Assembly: GCF_002849695.1 (NCBI RefSeq)
Contig: NZ_CP018937.1
Coordinates: forward strand, 2,666,001-2,730,000
Length of the DNA: 64,000 nt
Origin: Bacteroides fragilis
GTDB taxonomy: Bacteria > Bacteroidota > Bacteroidia > Bacteroidales > Bacteroidaceae
Direction: 5' to 3'
In this document: positions 17,358 through 25,102 of the stretch, piece after piece
Position numbering within the stretch: the stretch's first letter is position 1
How the letters are laid out: every line of letters starts with the position of its first letter
Notes under the pieces: generated by a model
Seen by the model: the letters and a program-made list of their open reading frames with translations, nothing else
Database searches by the model: none
What the model was told of the DNA's origin: nothing
Made by a program: the position numbers and the translations under genes

Positions 17358-17471
17358 CTTTAAAATATCAATATCACCATACGCATTACACTGCATACTT
17401 ACAGTAAGCCAGGCATAATAACCTCCATCGGATGTACGTTCAAGCACATAATCAGTTTTATTCAATTTCAT
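17340..17471 (-). CDS. 43-aa small protein, HicB N-terminus-like
   Basis: An unlisted short frame begins at an ATG overlapping the glycosyltransferase stop codon (ATGA at 17468-17471) and runs 43 codons to TAA at 17340-17342. The peptide contains TDYVLERTSDGGYYAW and CNAYGD. The D-G-G-Y-Y-A block followed by a Cys and G-D about 10 residues later recalls the opening strands of HicB-type antitoxin domains, but the rest of such a domain is missing. The stop codon falls inside the bidirectional terminator, which speaks for a decayed or truncated gene. The coupled start speaks for translation. Confidence 0.4.
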   Translation of the reverse strand: MKLNKTDYVLERTSDGGYYAWLTVSMQCNAYGDIDILKKESTL

Positions 17472-18592
17472 ATCGGAAAATAATTAGTTAATGTAGGTAC
17501 AGTAATGACCGACTGCTGGTCGATAAGTCGTTCGAGTTCTCCTATAATCTGCCGCTCACTACTACGGGCCCAACGAATAAACTCTTTGTTGGGAACATAC
17601 GTCCCGGCAAAACGTAGCAACGACTCCAAATCAAAAGATTCGCCAATAATTCCGGCACCGGACCGGTAAGCATCATAGGCATTGCAATCCTGTTCGATAT
17701 GGGCAGGTACCATCAGTACAGGTTTTCCCAAATACATTGCCTCACAAATAGATTCAAAACCGGCCGTACTGGCATATGCTCTGCAACCGGCCATTCGGTT
17801 GAGGAATTTCACATCATCAATCTGATGGAAACTTAGGGTAGCATCTACCTTGATTACCTCGTCAACATCCTGTTTATCCCAGAAAAAATGCATAGGTACT
17901 TCAGGATGTAAGACATGAAAGGCTTCTACACTATCTGCAAAACCGGAATTAACCATATATCCGTGAATATAATTGCCTTGTTCCGGTTGGATGGCAGTCA
18001 CTTCCCTACGAAGCAGAGGAGGAACGACGGTTATACCTTCTGCCCGGTCCGGATTCATCTTATGGAAAGAAAGCGCTAACCGCCTATTGGCACGCAGACT
18101 CGTCAAACGTGTAAAAAAGCGAAGTATGGAAAGTTGGATCATAGATTTCCGTGGAAACTCAAAGTTTTTATGCAAGAACAGATATTGATGCCCGACGCAG
18201 ACATAAGGAACAGAGGGACGGAAGAGTGCGTAGGTAAGTCCGGTCAGAAGTTCGTAGAAGTTGATCACGACTTCCGCCCCTGTTTCCTTAATACGCTGAT
18301 CGATATAACACATGCTGCGAAAGTATTCCGGTGTACGTATCAGGTTATAAACAAAACTCTTTTTCAGATTAGCCCGCTTATTTTCAGTGGTAGGCAAAAA
18401 ATTCGGACTGGTGAAGCGCTTTACGGGTGCCTGAATACTCCGGTTAAAGAAACCGGGTAAAGTACGTGATGAACTTTTCCCGACAAGTACTTCCACTACT
18501 TCGTGTCCATTACGCAACAACATATCTTCCAGAGTAATGGCTTGGGTAAAATGTCCCCTCCCCTCTCCTTGAACGATAAACAAAAATTTCAT
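17468..18592 (-). CDS. MurG-like glycosyltransferase family protein
   Basis: A 374-residue GT-B-type protein. The N-terminus MKFLFIVQGEGRGHFTQA carries the G-x-G-RGH loop found in MurG and related nucleotide-sugar glycosyltransferases. The C-terminal half has the donor-binding pattern AGCRAYASTAGFESICEAMY followed by GKPVLMVPAHIEQDCNAY, as in MurG/UGT-like enzymes. No signal peptide, so it acts on the cytoplasmic side of the membrane. Its ATG overlaps the stop of the upstream LpxH-like phosphatase by 4 bp (ATGA), so the two are an operon, which hints at a lipid-linked substrate. The acceptor is not identifiable from sequence. Confidence 0.82.
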   Translation of the reverse strand: MKFLFIVQGEGRGHFTQAITLEDMLLRNGHEVVEVLVGKSSSRTLPGFFNRSIQAPVKRFTSPNFLPTTENKRANLKKSFVYNLIRTPEYFRSMCYIDQRIKETGAEVVINFYELLTGLTYALFRPSVPYVCVGHQYLFLHKNFEFPRKSMIQLSILRFFTRLTSLRANRRLALSFHKMNPDRAEGITVVPPLLRREVTAIQPEQGNYIHGYMVNSGFADSVEAFHVLHPEVPMHFFWDKQDVDEVIKVDATLSFHQIDDVKFLNRMAGCRAYASTAGFESICEAMYLGKPVLMVPAHIEQDCNAYDAYRSGAGIIGESFDLESLLRFAGTYVPNKEFIRWARSSERQIIGELERLIDQQSVITVPTLTNYFPI

Positions 18593-19395
18593 GATGCTTT
18601 AGTTATTGGTGTAGTTTTTTTCTCTTTGTTATTATTTTCTTTCAATAGTTCACTATCAAAATAACGGATAGTCCAGTTTCCTTCTTCATCTTCTGTCAAA
18701 GCTGAAAGTGTTTCTACCCAGTCACCCGAATTAAGATAATGAATACCATCACAATAAGTATTGGCAGGGTGATGAATATGCCCGCATATCACCCCATCAC
18801 ACCTTTTAACTTTTGCCAGTCCTACAAGCTCTTTTTCAAAATCAGAAATATAAGAAACAGCGGTCTTCACTTTATTCTTGATAGATTGAGAAAGAGAATA
18901 ATAAGGCTTACCCTGCTTCATTCTGCGGGCGTTATAAACTTTATTCAACCACAACAGAAAAGTATATCCAGTGTCTCCCAGTTTCGCCAACCACTTCATT
19001 TGGGTGGTCACTGTATCGAAAATATCTCCATGGGTCACATAATAACGTTTGCCATGACTCTCATAGATGCAGTCTTTCACAATTTGGACATTATAAAAGT
19101 TCAAAGGTGCCAGATTATCCAGAAAGTCATCATGATTGCCACGAACATAAATCACCTGTGTTCCGAAATTCTCCATCATTTTCATAATCACTTTAAAGAA
19201 GTCCGTATGTTTAGCTTTCCATTTGCCCAAACCGCTTTTCTGTAAATGCCATCCGTCGATGATATCACCATTCAGGATCAGGCGGTCACAATTAATCGAT
19301 TTCAAAAAGTGAGTAACCTCTTCTGTTTTGGAATGCTGTGTTCCCAGATGAATATCCGAAAGAACTACTGTGGGATAATACGTGCGTAAATGCAT
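18589..19395 (-). CDS. UDP-2,3-diacylglucosamine diphosphatase-like metallophosphoesterase
   Basis: This 268-residue protein shows all calcineurin-like metal-binding blocks in order: LSDIHLG (12-18), NGDIIDGW, RGNHDDF, VTHGDIFD and GHIHHPA. The order and spacing match the COG2908/LpxH family that hydrolyses UDP-2,3-diacylglucosamine to lipid X in lipid A synthesis. Family members with other pyrophosphate substrates exist, so the exact substrate is inferred. There is no signal peptide. It is the first gene of a two-gene operon with the MurG-like glycosyltransferase, which supports a role in making or decorating a lipid-linked glycan. The last ~30 residues are lysine-rich and probably disordered. 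Confidence 0.8.
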   Translation of the reverse strand: MHLRTYYPTVVLSDIHLGTQHSKTEEVTHFLKSINCDRLILNGDIIDGWHLQKSGLGKWKAKHTDFFKVIMKMMENFGTQVIYVRGNHDDFLDNLAPLNFYNVQIVKDCIYESHGKRYYVTHGDIFDTVTTQMKWLAKLGDTGYTFLLWLNKVYNARRMKQGKPYYSLSQSIKNKVKTAVSYISDFEKELVGLAKVKRCDGVICGHIHHPANTYCDGIHYLNSGDWVETLSALTEDEEGNWTIRYFDSELLKENNNKEKKTTPITKAS

Positions 19396-19514
19396 AACTT
19401 TTTGTTTTTTCGTTACGCAAAGATCCTGTTTCCAGATTACAGGAGGATGAATGCAAGGTTACTATATGATGAACAAAATCGGGGTTTCTCTGTTATTATA
19501 ATAAAACAAATAGC

Positions 19515-19522
19515 TATATTTG
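19515..19522 (+). promoter_or_regulatory. -7 element of the thioredoxin pair
   Basis: TATATTTG matches TAnnTTTG and lies 47 bp upstream of the ATG at 19570. No exact TTTG is seen at -33. Confidence 0.5.
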
Positions 19523-19569
19523 CCCTGTCTAAACGAGGGCTTATATTTATCAAAAGAAAGGAAAAAATT

Positions 19570-19881
19570 ATGGAAAAATTCGAAGATTTGATACAGTCAC
19601 AAAGTCCCGTTTTAGTAGATTTTTTTGCAGAATGGTGTGGACCTTGCAAAGCAATGAAACCGATTCTTGAAGATTTGAAACAACAGATAGGAGAAAAAGC
19701 CCGCATTGTAAAAATAGATGTGGATACCCATGAGGACTTGGCGGTAAAATACAGAATCCAGGCAGTGCCTACTTTCATCCTTTTCAAAACGGGAGAAGCA
19801 GTCTGGAGACATTCCGGTATGATCCAAGGTAGCGAACTGAAAGGAGTTATTGAACAATACACAATAAAAGACAAAGAATGA
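19570..19881 (+). CDS. trxA: thioredoxin (cytoplasmic)
   Basis: I start at the ATG at 19570, preceded by AAAGGAAA. The open frame continues 60 codons upstream but that stretch has no thioredoxin character. The resulting 103 residues are a complete thioredoxin: FFAEWCGPCKAMKP with the active-site WCGPC at about 23-27, KIDVD, the cis-proline loop VPTFILF and the terminal helix. No signal peptide, so it works in the cytoplasm as a general disulfide reductant. The stop overlaps the start of the next gene, an exported thioredoxin-like protein, by 4 bp, so one transcript supplies both compartments. Confidence 0.92.
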   Translation: MEKFEDLIQSQSPVLVDFFAEWCGPCKAMKPILEDLKQQIGEKARIVKIDVDTHEDLAVKYRIQAVPTFILFKTGEAVWRHSGMIQGSELKGVIEQYTIKDKE

Positions 19882-20345
19882 AGAAAGTATTATCATTAGT
19901 AGCTTTGGCCATGATCAGCACCATTATGTTTGCTGTAAACGATGGAACCAAGACAAATCAAAACAAAAAGGAAGCAAAAAGCGGTGAAGTCATTGTGATG
20001 AATAAAGAGATGTTTATCAACGATGTGTTTGATTACCAAAACTCAAAAGAGTGGAAATACAAAGGTGATAAACCAGCTATCATCGACTTATATGCCGATT
20101 GGTGTGGTCCTTGCCGCATGACAGCCCCTATCATGAAATCGCTCGCTAAAGAGTATGACGGGAAGATCGTGATATATAAAGTGAATGTAGATAAAGAAAA
20201 AGAACTGGCTGCCCTGTTCAATGCAACAAGCATTCCTCTTTTTGTATTTATTCCCATGGAAGGCGAACCTCAATTGTTCCGTGGAGCAGCAGATAAAGCC
20301 ACTTATAAAAAAGCAATAGACGAATTTTTGCTGAAACAGAAATAA
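19878..20345 (+). CDS. exported thioredoxin-family protein
   Basis: A 155-residue protein with a signal peptide (MKKVLSLVALAMISTIMFA), then a lysine-rich linker and a thioredoxin domain: IDLYADWCGPCRMTAPIM with the active-site WCGPC, followed by VNVDKE and the cis-proline loop SIPLFVFIP. It begins within the stop codon of the cytoplasmic thioredoxin gene (ATGA overlap). In the periplasm it could pass reducing equivalents to target proteins, and a DsbD-type transmembrane reductase that could recharge it is encoded at 39550-41559. That link is inference from function, not from gene order. Confidence 0.88.
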   Translation: MKKVLSLVALAMISTIMFAVNDGTKTNQNKKEAKSGEVIVMNKEMFINDVFDYQNSKEWKYKGDKPAIIDLYADWCGPCRMTAPIMKSLAKEYDGKIVIYKVNVDKEKELAALFNATSIPLFVFIPMEGEPQLFRGAADKATYKKAIDEFLLKQK

Positions 20346-20362
20346 AGTTTTAATAAAAAACA

Positions 20363-20410
20363 TGATAAAAGGGTATGGTGCCGTCTTTGGCAAACCATAC
20401 CCTTTTATCA
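20363..20410. terminator. bidirectional terminator between convergent genes
   Basis: A perfect 17-bp inverted repeat (20363-20379 with 20394-20410, TGATAAAAGGGTATGGT) encloses a short inner GCC/GGC stem. It ends the thioredoxin pair from one side and the nitroreductase from the other. Confidence 0.85.
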
Positions 20411-20411
20411 A

Positions 20412-21047
20412 TTACTTAAAGTATCCAACCGGATGATTCATCATCGGAATCTGACCATCTTTCAATTTCAAGGCACTTCTGAGCCGGGTTGTATCCATTG
20501 TTGCGCGTGGAACCGTAGCCAGTCGCGCTGCGGAACAAAATAATGAAATATTCTGAGAAACAATCCCTACATCCATAGCTCCTGTCATTTGAGTGCGATT
20601 ATTTTTCACATCTCCCAATTTTGATAAATCACTGACCAGTACCAATGATAGCGGAGCACTATTGACAAAAGCCTGTCCCCCTGCAACTGCCGAACGATAA
20701 TCGCCCTCAGAAATCAAGTTAAGCTTATGTCCTTTAGCATCATACAAATAAGTACCTTGCGGAAGGACTACGTAGATATCAACATCTTGACGATTCATGG
20801 CCGACGGAGCAGTGCGCTTGCCCTCTGCCGGACGACTAATCCCATTGGCGGCCCACAACAGGTCGGATAAATCGGTGTTGCTCAGAGCTTGGGAAGCATA
20901 TTCACGGACAGAATGGCGCTCGGATAACGCTTTCATTAACTGTCCGCTACGATTTATATTGGGCTTGGGCAGCTGAATCACCTGATCGGCAGCATAAATT
21001 GTCATTGACAAAAGAAGAAAACACACTAAAGACTGTAGTTTTTTCAT
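20412..21047 (-). CDS. exported nitroreductase-family protein (SagB-type)
   Basis: A 211-residue protein with a signal peptide (MKKLQSLVCFLLLSMTIYAA) and a nitroreductase-like FMN-binding domain. The typical opening block is ALSERHSVREY with its RxSxR-type FMN contact, followed by LSDLLWAANGISRP, and the distal block GAMDVGIVSQNISLFCSAARL. This subgroup resembles the SagB/ThcOx oxidoreductases and is common as an exported protein in Bacteroides. Its electron donor and substrate are unknown. It reads towards the thioredoxin pair and shares their terminator. A second nitroreductase of a different subgroup is encoded at 45944-46549. Confidence 0.85.
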   Translation of the reverse strand: MKKLQSLVCFLLLSMTIYAADQVIQLPKPNINRSGQLMKALSERHSVREYASQALSNTDLSDLLWAANGISRPAEGKRTAPSAMNRQDVDIYVVLPQGTYLYDAKGHKLNLISEGDYRSAVAGGQAFVNSAPLSLVLVSDLSKLGDVKNNRTQMTGAMDVGIVSQNISLFCSAARLATVPRATMDTTRLRSALKLKDGQIPMMNHPVGYFK

Positions 21048-21125
21048 AATCCTTTTTCTTTTAAGTGAAATACAAATATAAAAAAATCATCAGTTAACGG
21101 CCCCATTTCAAAAGAAAGTTTAACA

Positions 21126-21161
21126 AAAAAGGCCTGTATCCGTATAGATACAAGCCTTTTT
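21126..21161 (-). terminator. terminator of the perR-rubrerythrin unit
   Basis: AAAAAGGC..GTATC pairs with GATAC..GCCTTTTT around a 6-base loop, with a T-run on the minus strand. It lies 20 bp past the rubrerythrin stop. Confidence 0.8.
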
Positions 21162-21180
21162 CTATAATCATCTATATGAT

Positions 21181-21738
21181 TTATTTCTTACCGAAATAAC
21201 GGTTATAAAGTCCTTCAAAACCTTTACCATGACGAGCTTCGTCTTTACACATTTCGTGCACTGTATCATGGATAGCATCCAAATTCAAAGCTTTAGCACG
21301 TGTAGCAATGCGCTTTTTATCTTCGCAAGCACCGGCTTCAGCATTCATTCTCTTTTCAAGGTTTGTCTTAGTATCCCATACGCAATCTCCCAGCAGTTCG
21401 GCAAACTTAGAAGCATGCTCAGCTTCTTCCCAAGCGTAACGTTTGAAAGCCTCAGCTACTTCAGGATAGCCTTCACGGTCAGCCTGACGGCTCATAGCCA
21501 GATACATACCAACTTCAGTACATTCGCCCATGAAGTGATTGTTCAAGTCTTTGATCATTTCTTCGTCACAACCCTTAGCCACACCGATTACGTGCTCGTC
21601 AACAAAAGTGAGTGCACCACCTTCTTCTTCAACAACTTCTACGAATTTGCTTGCAGGAGCTTTACACAAAGGACATTTCTCAGGAGCTGCGTCACCTTCA
21701 TAAACATAACCGCAGACAGTACATCTAAACTTTTTCAT
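21181..21738 (-). CDS. rbr: reverse-type rubrerythrin (peroxide reductase)
   Basis: This 185-residue protein carries the rubredoxin-like Fe(Cys)4 site at the N-terminus (CTVCGY at 6-9 and CPLC at 22-25). The ferritin-like diiron domain follows: [17 protein letters not shown] and [10 protein letters not shown] supply the Glu and His ligands. Classical rubrerythrins have the opposite order, so this is the reverse arrangement known from anaerobes, where the protein reduces hydrogen peroxide with NADH-derived electrons. It lies 21 bp downstream of the perR-like gene in the same orientation and would be induced by peroxide through the operator at 22196-22218. Confidence 0.92.
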   Translation of the reverse strand: MKKFRCTVCGYVYEGDAAPEKCPLCKAPASKFVEVVEEEGGALTFVDEHVIGVAKGCDEEMIKDLNNHFMGECTEVGMYLAMSRQADREGYPEVAEAFKRYAWEEAEHASKFAELLGDCVWDTKTNLEKRMNAEAGACEDKKRIATRAKALNLDAIHDTVHEMCKDEARHGKGFEGLYNRYFGKK

Positions 21739-21759
21739 TTCGTCTTAATTTTAAATTAA

Positions 21760-22179
21760 TTAGTCAATACGTATATCATTTAAACAATTCTTACAAATAC
21801 CTTTATAATAGTAATGCATTTCACTTACTTCATGTCCATTCATTTGAAGTCCTTCTACTTGTTTCATTTCAACCTGGCACTTCAAATCATAAATACGTCC
21901 GCAACGCTTACACAAAAAATGAGCGTGCTGTGAAGTATCTCCGTCAAAATTGGTATTCCGTTCGTCAATAGTAAGCATTTGTGCCGCTCCCTGTTCCGAA
22001 AACAGTCTAAGAGTATTATAAACCGTTGTCTTCGAAAGTGTTGGCATAGAGGGAGATAATGCAGTGTATATTTCATCAGCCGACGGATGTGTCCTATGTT
22101 CCATCAAATAGTTCATGATAGCAATACGCTGCATGGACGGTTTAATGTTATGCTCTAATAATCGGTTGTATGATTCCAT
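21760..22179 (-). CDS. perR: Fur-family peroxide regulator (PerR-like)
   Basis: A 139-residue Fur/PerR repressor. The N-terminal winged helix includes KPSMQRIAIMNYLMEHRTHPSADEIY and the recognition segment LSKTTVYNTLRLF. The C-terminal dimerisation domain has the two structural-zinc pairs (CKRCG and CKNC) and the sensing HAHF motif. I call it PerR rather than Fur because it is directly followed by rubrerythrin and preceded by a perfect palindrome of the PerR/Fur type. In the reduced, metal-loaded state it should repress itself and rubrerythrin, and metal-catalysed oxidation by peroxide releases it. Confidence 0.88.
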   Translation of the reverse strand: MESYNRLLEHNIKPSMQRIAIMNYLMEHRTHPSADEIYTALSPSMPTLSKTTVYNTLRLFSEQGAAQMLTIDERNTNFDGDTSQHAHFLCKRCGRIYDLKCQVEMKQVEGLQMNGHEVSEMHYYYKGICKNCLNDIRID

Positions 22180-22195
22180 CTTCTTCCTCTTTTAC

Positions 22196-22218
22196 AAAAT
22201 TGTATTCATTACAATTTT
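22196..22218. promoter_or_regulatory. PerR/Fur-type operator
   Basis: A perfect 9-bp inverted repeat, AAAATTGTA-N5-TACAATTTT, lies 17 bp upstream of the perR start codon. Its size and A/T-rich symmetry resemble PerR boxes, so autoregulation of the perR-rubrerythrin unit is likely. Confidence 0.7.
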
Positions 22219-22291
22219 AAATCTGATGCAAAGATAAAGAGTTCTTTTATTTTCGCAAACAAAATACGGATATTTTTTTGATAAAATAGAA

Positions 22292-22325
22292 AAACGGCAT
22301 ACAAAATGACTTTTGCATGCCGTTT
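22292..22325 (-). terminator. terminator of the DUF805 gene
   Basis: Arms 22292-22306 and 22311-22325 (AAACGGCAT-type stem) pair with one mismatch around a 4-base loop, followed on the minus strand by a T-run. Confidence 0.8.
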
Positions 22326-22348
22326 CTTATGACAATAATATGTACGTA

Positions 22349-22696
22349 TTAAACTCCTTTGGGGTTTTCACCATATTGGTTGCTGCCCGGCTGTCCATCC
22401 TGGATAGTCAAGAAGAGATACCAAAGGCTACCGATTACCGGCACAAAAGTGATAAACAACCACCATCCACTTTTACCGATATCGTGCATACGACGCACGC
22501 TAACAGCAATCATAGGCAGGAGCATAGCCAGATAATAAAGCCCTACAAATACACAAACTGTACCTAAAATGCCATCAATAATACCTGCAACAATAGCGAA
22601 AATAGCCATAAACAAGACAAACATCCAGTATTCACGTCTTCTGGCTCTTCCGTCAAAGTCTTTCCACTTCTTCAAAACATCAATGTACTCTTTCAT
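22349..22696 (-). CDS. DUF805 membrane protein
   Basis: I use the ATG at 22696 (MKEYIDVLKKWKDFDGRARR), which matches the usual DUF805 beginning. An upstream in-frame ATG would add 22 residues unlike the family. The 115-residue protein has the typical FDGRARRREYWMFVLFM entry, three or four hydrophobic segments and the conserved VRRMHDIGKSGWW motif. It is an inner-membrane protein of unknown function found in many bacteria. It stands alone between the perR unit and the M3 peptidase. Confidence 0.87.
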   Translation of the reverse strand: MKEYIDVLKKWKDFDGRARRREYWMFVLFMAIFAIVAGIIDGILGTVCVFVGLYYLAMLLPMIAVSVRRMHDIGKSGWWLFITFVPVIGSLWYLFLTIQDGQPGSNQYGENPKGV

Positions 22697-22824
22697 TTTT
22701 CTAATTCTTTTAATAGTTAATAATTGTTGGTATTTTGTGTTTATTTCAATAAACCGCTGCAAATATAATAACTATTATTTGTATTTTTTTATATTTTCTG
22801 CGTTTATTTTTAGCAAAAAATAAA

Positions 22825-22847
22825 AGGGGAAGATTGTTTCTTCCCCT
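22825..22847 (-). terminator. terminator of the M3 peptidase gene
   Basis: AGGGGAAGA (22825-22833) pairs with TCTTCCCCT (22839-22847), and a T-run follows on the minus strand. It lies 34 bp past the peptidase stop. Confidence 0.75.
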
Positions 22848-22880
22848 ATAGTACAATGTAAAAGCCCTGTATAAGCCAGT

Positions 22881-24992
22881 CTACAATCCTCTGTTCCGTA
22901 ACAAAGGTTCTATACCCGGTTCCTTTCCGCGAAAGTTCTTATACATATTCATAGCATCGTCAATTCCTCCCGGAGTGAGAATATAGCGACGGAATCTGGA
23001 TGCTACTTCCTGATTAAAAAGATCTCCAGTCTCCCTATAGGCTTCAAAAGCATCACTATCAAGCACTTCAGCCCAAATATAGCTATAATAACCAGCCGTA
23101 TATCCACTATTCATAATATGGTTAAAATAAGTAGTACGATAACGGGGAGGTATCTGATTCGGCAACCCTCGTTCTTTAAGTACAGTTGTTTCAAATTTAA
23201 CGATATCCATATCTCCGGGAATTTCTTTGAGCACATGATAATCCATATCAAGCAAAGAAGCAGCAAGATATTCGGTCGTAGCAAATCCTTGTCCATACTT
23301 GCCACTCTTATCAAGTTTTTCAATCAAAGCAGAAGGAATCACCTCACCGGTCTGATAATGTTTTGCATATACCTTCAGTACTTCCGGCTCAAATACCCAA
23401 TGTTCCATAACTTGGGACGGTAGCTCTACAAAATCGCGCGGCACTCCAGATACTCCATAAAAACGTACATCTTTAAACAAATTGTGCAATGCATGCCCAA
23501 ACTCGTGGAATAAAGTGCTGGCTTCATCTGCACTGAGCAAAGCAGGCTGACCCGAAGAGGGTTTGGTGAAGTTGCACACAATTGTTACTACCGGTGCCAA
23601 ACGTTTGCCGTCACGATAGGTTTGAGAGCGGTAAGTCCCGCACCATGCACCTGCTCGCTTGCTTGAACGGGGAAAGAAATCCATATAAAGCACCCCCAGA
23701 TGACTACCGTCCCTATCTTTGCACTCGAAAGCCTGTGCTTCTTCATGCGGTTTTGGTATGTCATTTATTTCGGAAAAAGTGATACCATAAAGTTTATTAG
23801 CCACATAGAAGGCGCCGTCACGAACATTATTCAATTCAAGATAGGGACGTATTTCATTTTCGTCCAGACTGAACTTTGCTTTCTTTGCTTTCTCAAAATA
23901 GTAGCGCCAGTCCCATCCTTCAGGGGTGAAGTTAGCTCCTTCTTTTTTAATTTCAGCCTGAATGTCAGCTAACTCTTCCTTAGCTTTCGCAACTGCAGGA
24001 GTCCAGATCTGATTCAGTAAACGATACACATTCTCCTCGTTCTTCGCCATACGGTCTTCCAAAACATAAGAAGCATAATCGGCATATCCCATCAGTTTAG
24101 CTTTCTCCAGACGTAAAGTAACCAATTTCTTCACAATTTCATTATTGTCTGTCTCGTTACCATTATTGCCACGATTGATGTATCCCTTAAATATCTTTTC
24201 ACGCAACTCACGATTATCTGCATATTGCAAAAAAGGCATCACACTCGGATTGTGTAAAGTAAAAAGCCACTCTCCTTCCAGCCCCTCTGACTTAGCTGCT
24301 TCGGCTGCAGATGCCACGAGATTTTCCGGCAATCCGGCAAGGTCCTCTTCCTTATCTATAACCAACCGGAAAGCATTGGTTTCTTTCAGCAGATTCTGCC
24401 CAAAAGTCAACTGCAACATTGAAATCTCGCTATTCAACTGGCGCAACTTTGCCTGGTCAACAGAATCGAGATTAGCACCTCCACGAACAAATTTCTTGTA
24501 AGTCTCTTCCAGTAATTTATTCTGTTCTTTATCTAAACCCAATTGCTCGCGTCGTTCATAAACCTCTTTCACACGAGCAAACAGAGCAGGGTTCAGACTA
24601 ATATCATCACGGTGTGCCGAAAGCAATGGGGTAAGCTCTTTGTTTAGGGTCTGCATTTCATCGTTCGTATTACAACTGTTCAACCCATAAAATACTGTAT
24701 TCACCTTATTTAATAACTCTCCACTCTGATCGAATGCAGCAATAGTATTATCAAAATCCGGAACCGAACGTTGATTTACAATAGCATCGATTTCTTTTTT
24801 CTGCTCTTCCATCCCTTTCAGGAAAGCCTCTTTGTAATGCTCTACTTTGATCCGGTCGAACGGTGGAACATTAAAAGGAGTTGAATACTCAGCCAGAAAA
24901 GGGTTTCCGGCATCGGTGGCTGCTTTCTGTGCACTTGTGCCGCAAGCAGTCATCACGGCAGCCATTCCGGCAGCCATAAGCATCTTCTTCAT
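22881..24992 (-). CDS. dcp: M3 family oligopeptidase / peptidyl-dipeptidase (Dcp-like), lipoprotein
   Basis: I start at the ATG at 24992 because it opens the lipoprotein signal MKKMLMAAGMAAVMTAC. The longer frame puts a polar stretch in front. The ~703-residue enzyme is a zinc metallopeptidase with the M3 motif FHEFGHALHNL near residue 496 and the downstream zinc-ligand region. The full-length helical fold of the Dcp/OpdA group is present (typical 680-720 residues). It would trim peptides in the periplasm, complementing the S46 dipeptidyl-peptidases at 12986-17316, though it is a separate transcript with its own terminator. Confidence 0.9.
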   Translation of the reverse strand: MKKMLMAAGMAAVMTACGTSAQKAATDAGNPFLAEYSTPFNVPPFDRIKVEHYKEAFLKGMEEQKKEIDAIVNQRSVPDFDNTIAAFDQSGELLNKVNTVFYGLNSCNTNDEMQTLNKELTPLLSAHRDDISLNPALFARVKEVYERREQLGLDKEQNKLLEETYKKFVRGGANLDSVDQAKLRQLNSEISMLQLTFGQNLLKETNAFRLVIDKEEDLAGLPENLVASAAEAAKSEGLEGEWLFTLHNPSVMPFLQYADNRELREKIFKGYINRGNNGNETDNNEIVKKLVTLRLEKAKLMGYADYASYVLEDRMAKNEENVYRLLNQIWTPAVAKAKEELADIQAEIKKEGANFTPEGWDWRYYFEKAKKAKFSLDENEIRPYLELNNVRDGAFYVANKLYGITFSEINDIPKPHEEAQAFECKDRDGSHLGVLYMDFFPRSSKRAGAWCGTYRSQTYRDGKRLAPVVTIVCNFTKPSSGQPALLSADEASTLFHEFGHALHNLFKDVRFYGVSGVPRDFVELPSQVMEHWVFEPEVLKVYAKHYQTGEVIPSALIEKLDKSGKYGQGFATTEYLAASLLDMDYHVLKEIPGDMDIVKFETTVLKERGLPNQIPPRYRTTYFNHIMNSGYTAGYYSYIWAEVLDSDAFEAYRETGDLFNQEVASRFRRYILTPGGIDDAMNMYKNFRGKEPGIEPLLRNRGL

Positions 24993-25036
24993 GTTTTTGT
25001 GCGATTTAATATTATAATGTATCAATTCAAATTTGA

Positions 25037-25044
25037 CAAAAATA
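25037..25044 (-). promoter_or_regulatory. -7 element of the M3 peptidase gene
   Basis: The minus strand reads TATTTTTG, matching TAnnTTTG, 44 bp upstream of the chosen ATG at 24992. It lies between the divergent peptidase and nadE genes. Confidence 0.45.
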
Positions 25045-25065
25045 CAAAGATTCGATTAAAATGCC

Positions 25066-25073
25066 TACTTTTG
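25066..25073 (+). promoter_or_regulatory. -7 element of nadE
   Basis: TACTTTTG matches TAnnTTTG and lies 29 bp upstream of the nadE ATG, which gives a short leader. No exact -33 TTTG is visible. Confidence 0.5.
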
Positions 25074-25102
25074 CCGGTAGAAATGATAAACCCTGATAGA
25101 AA

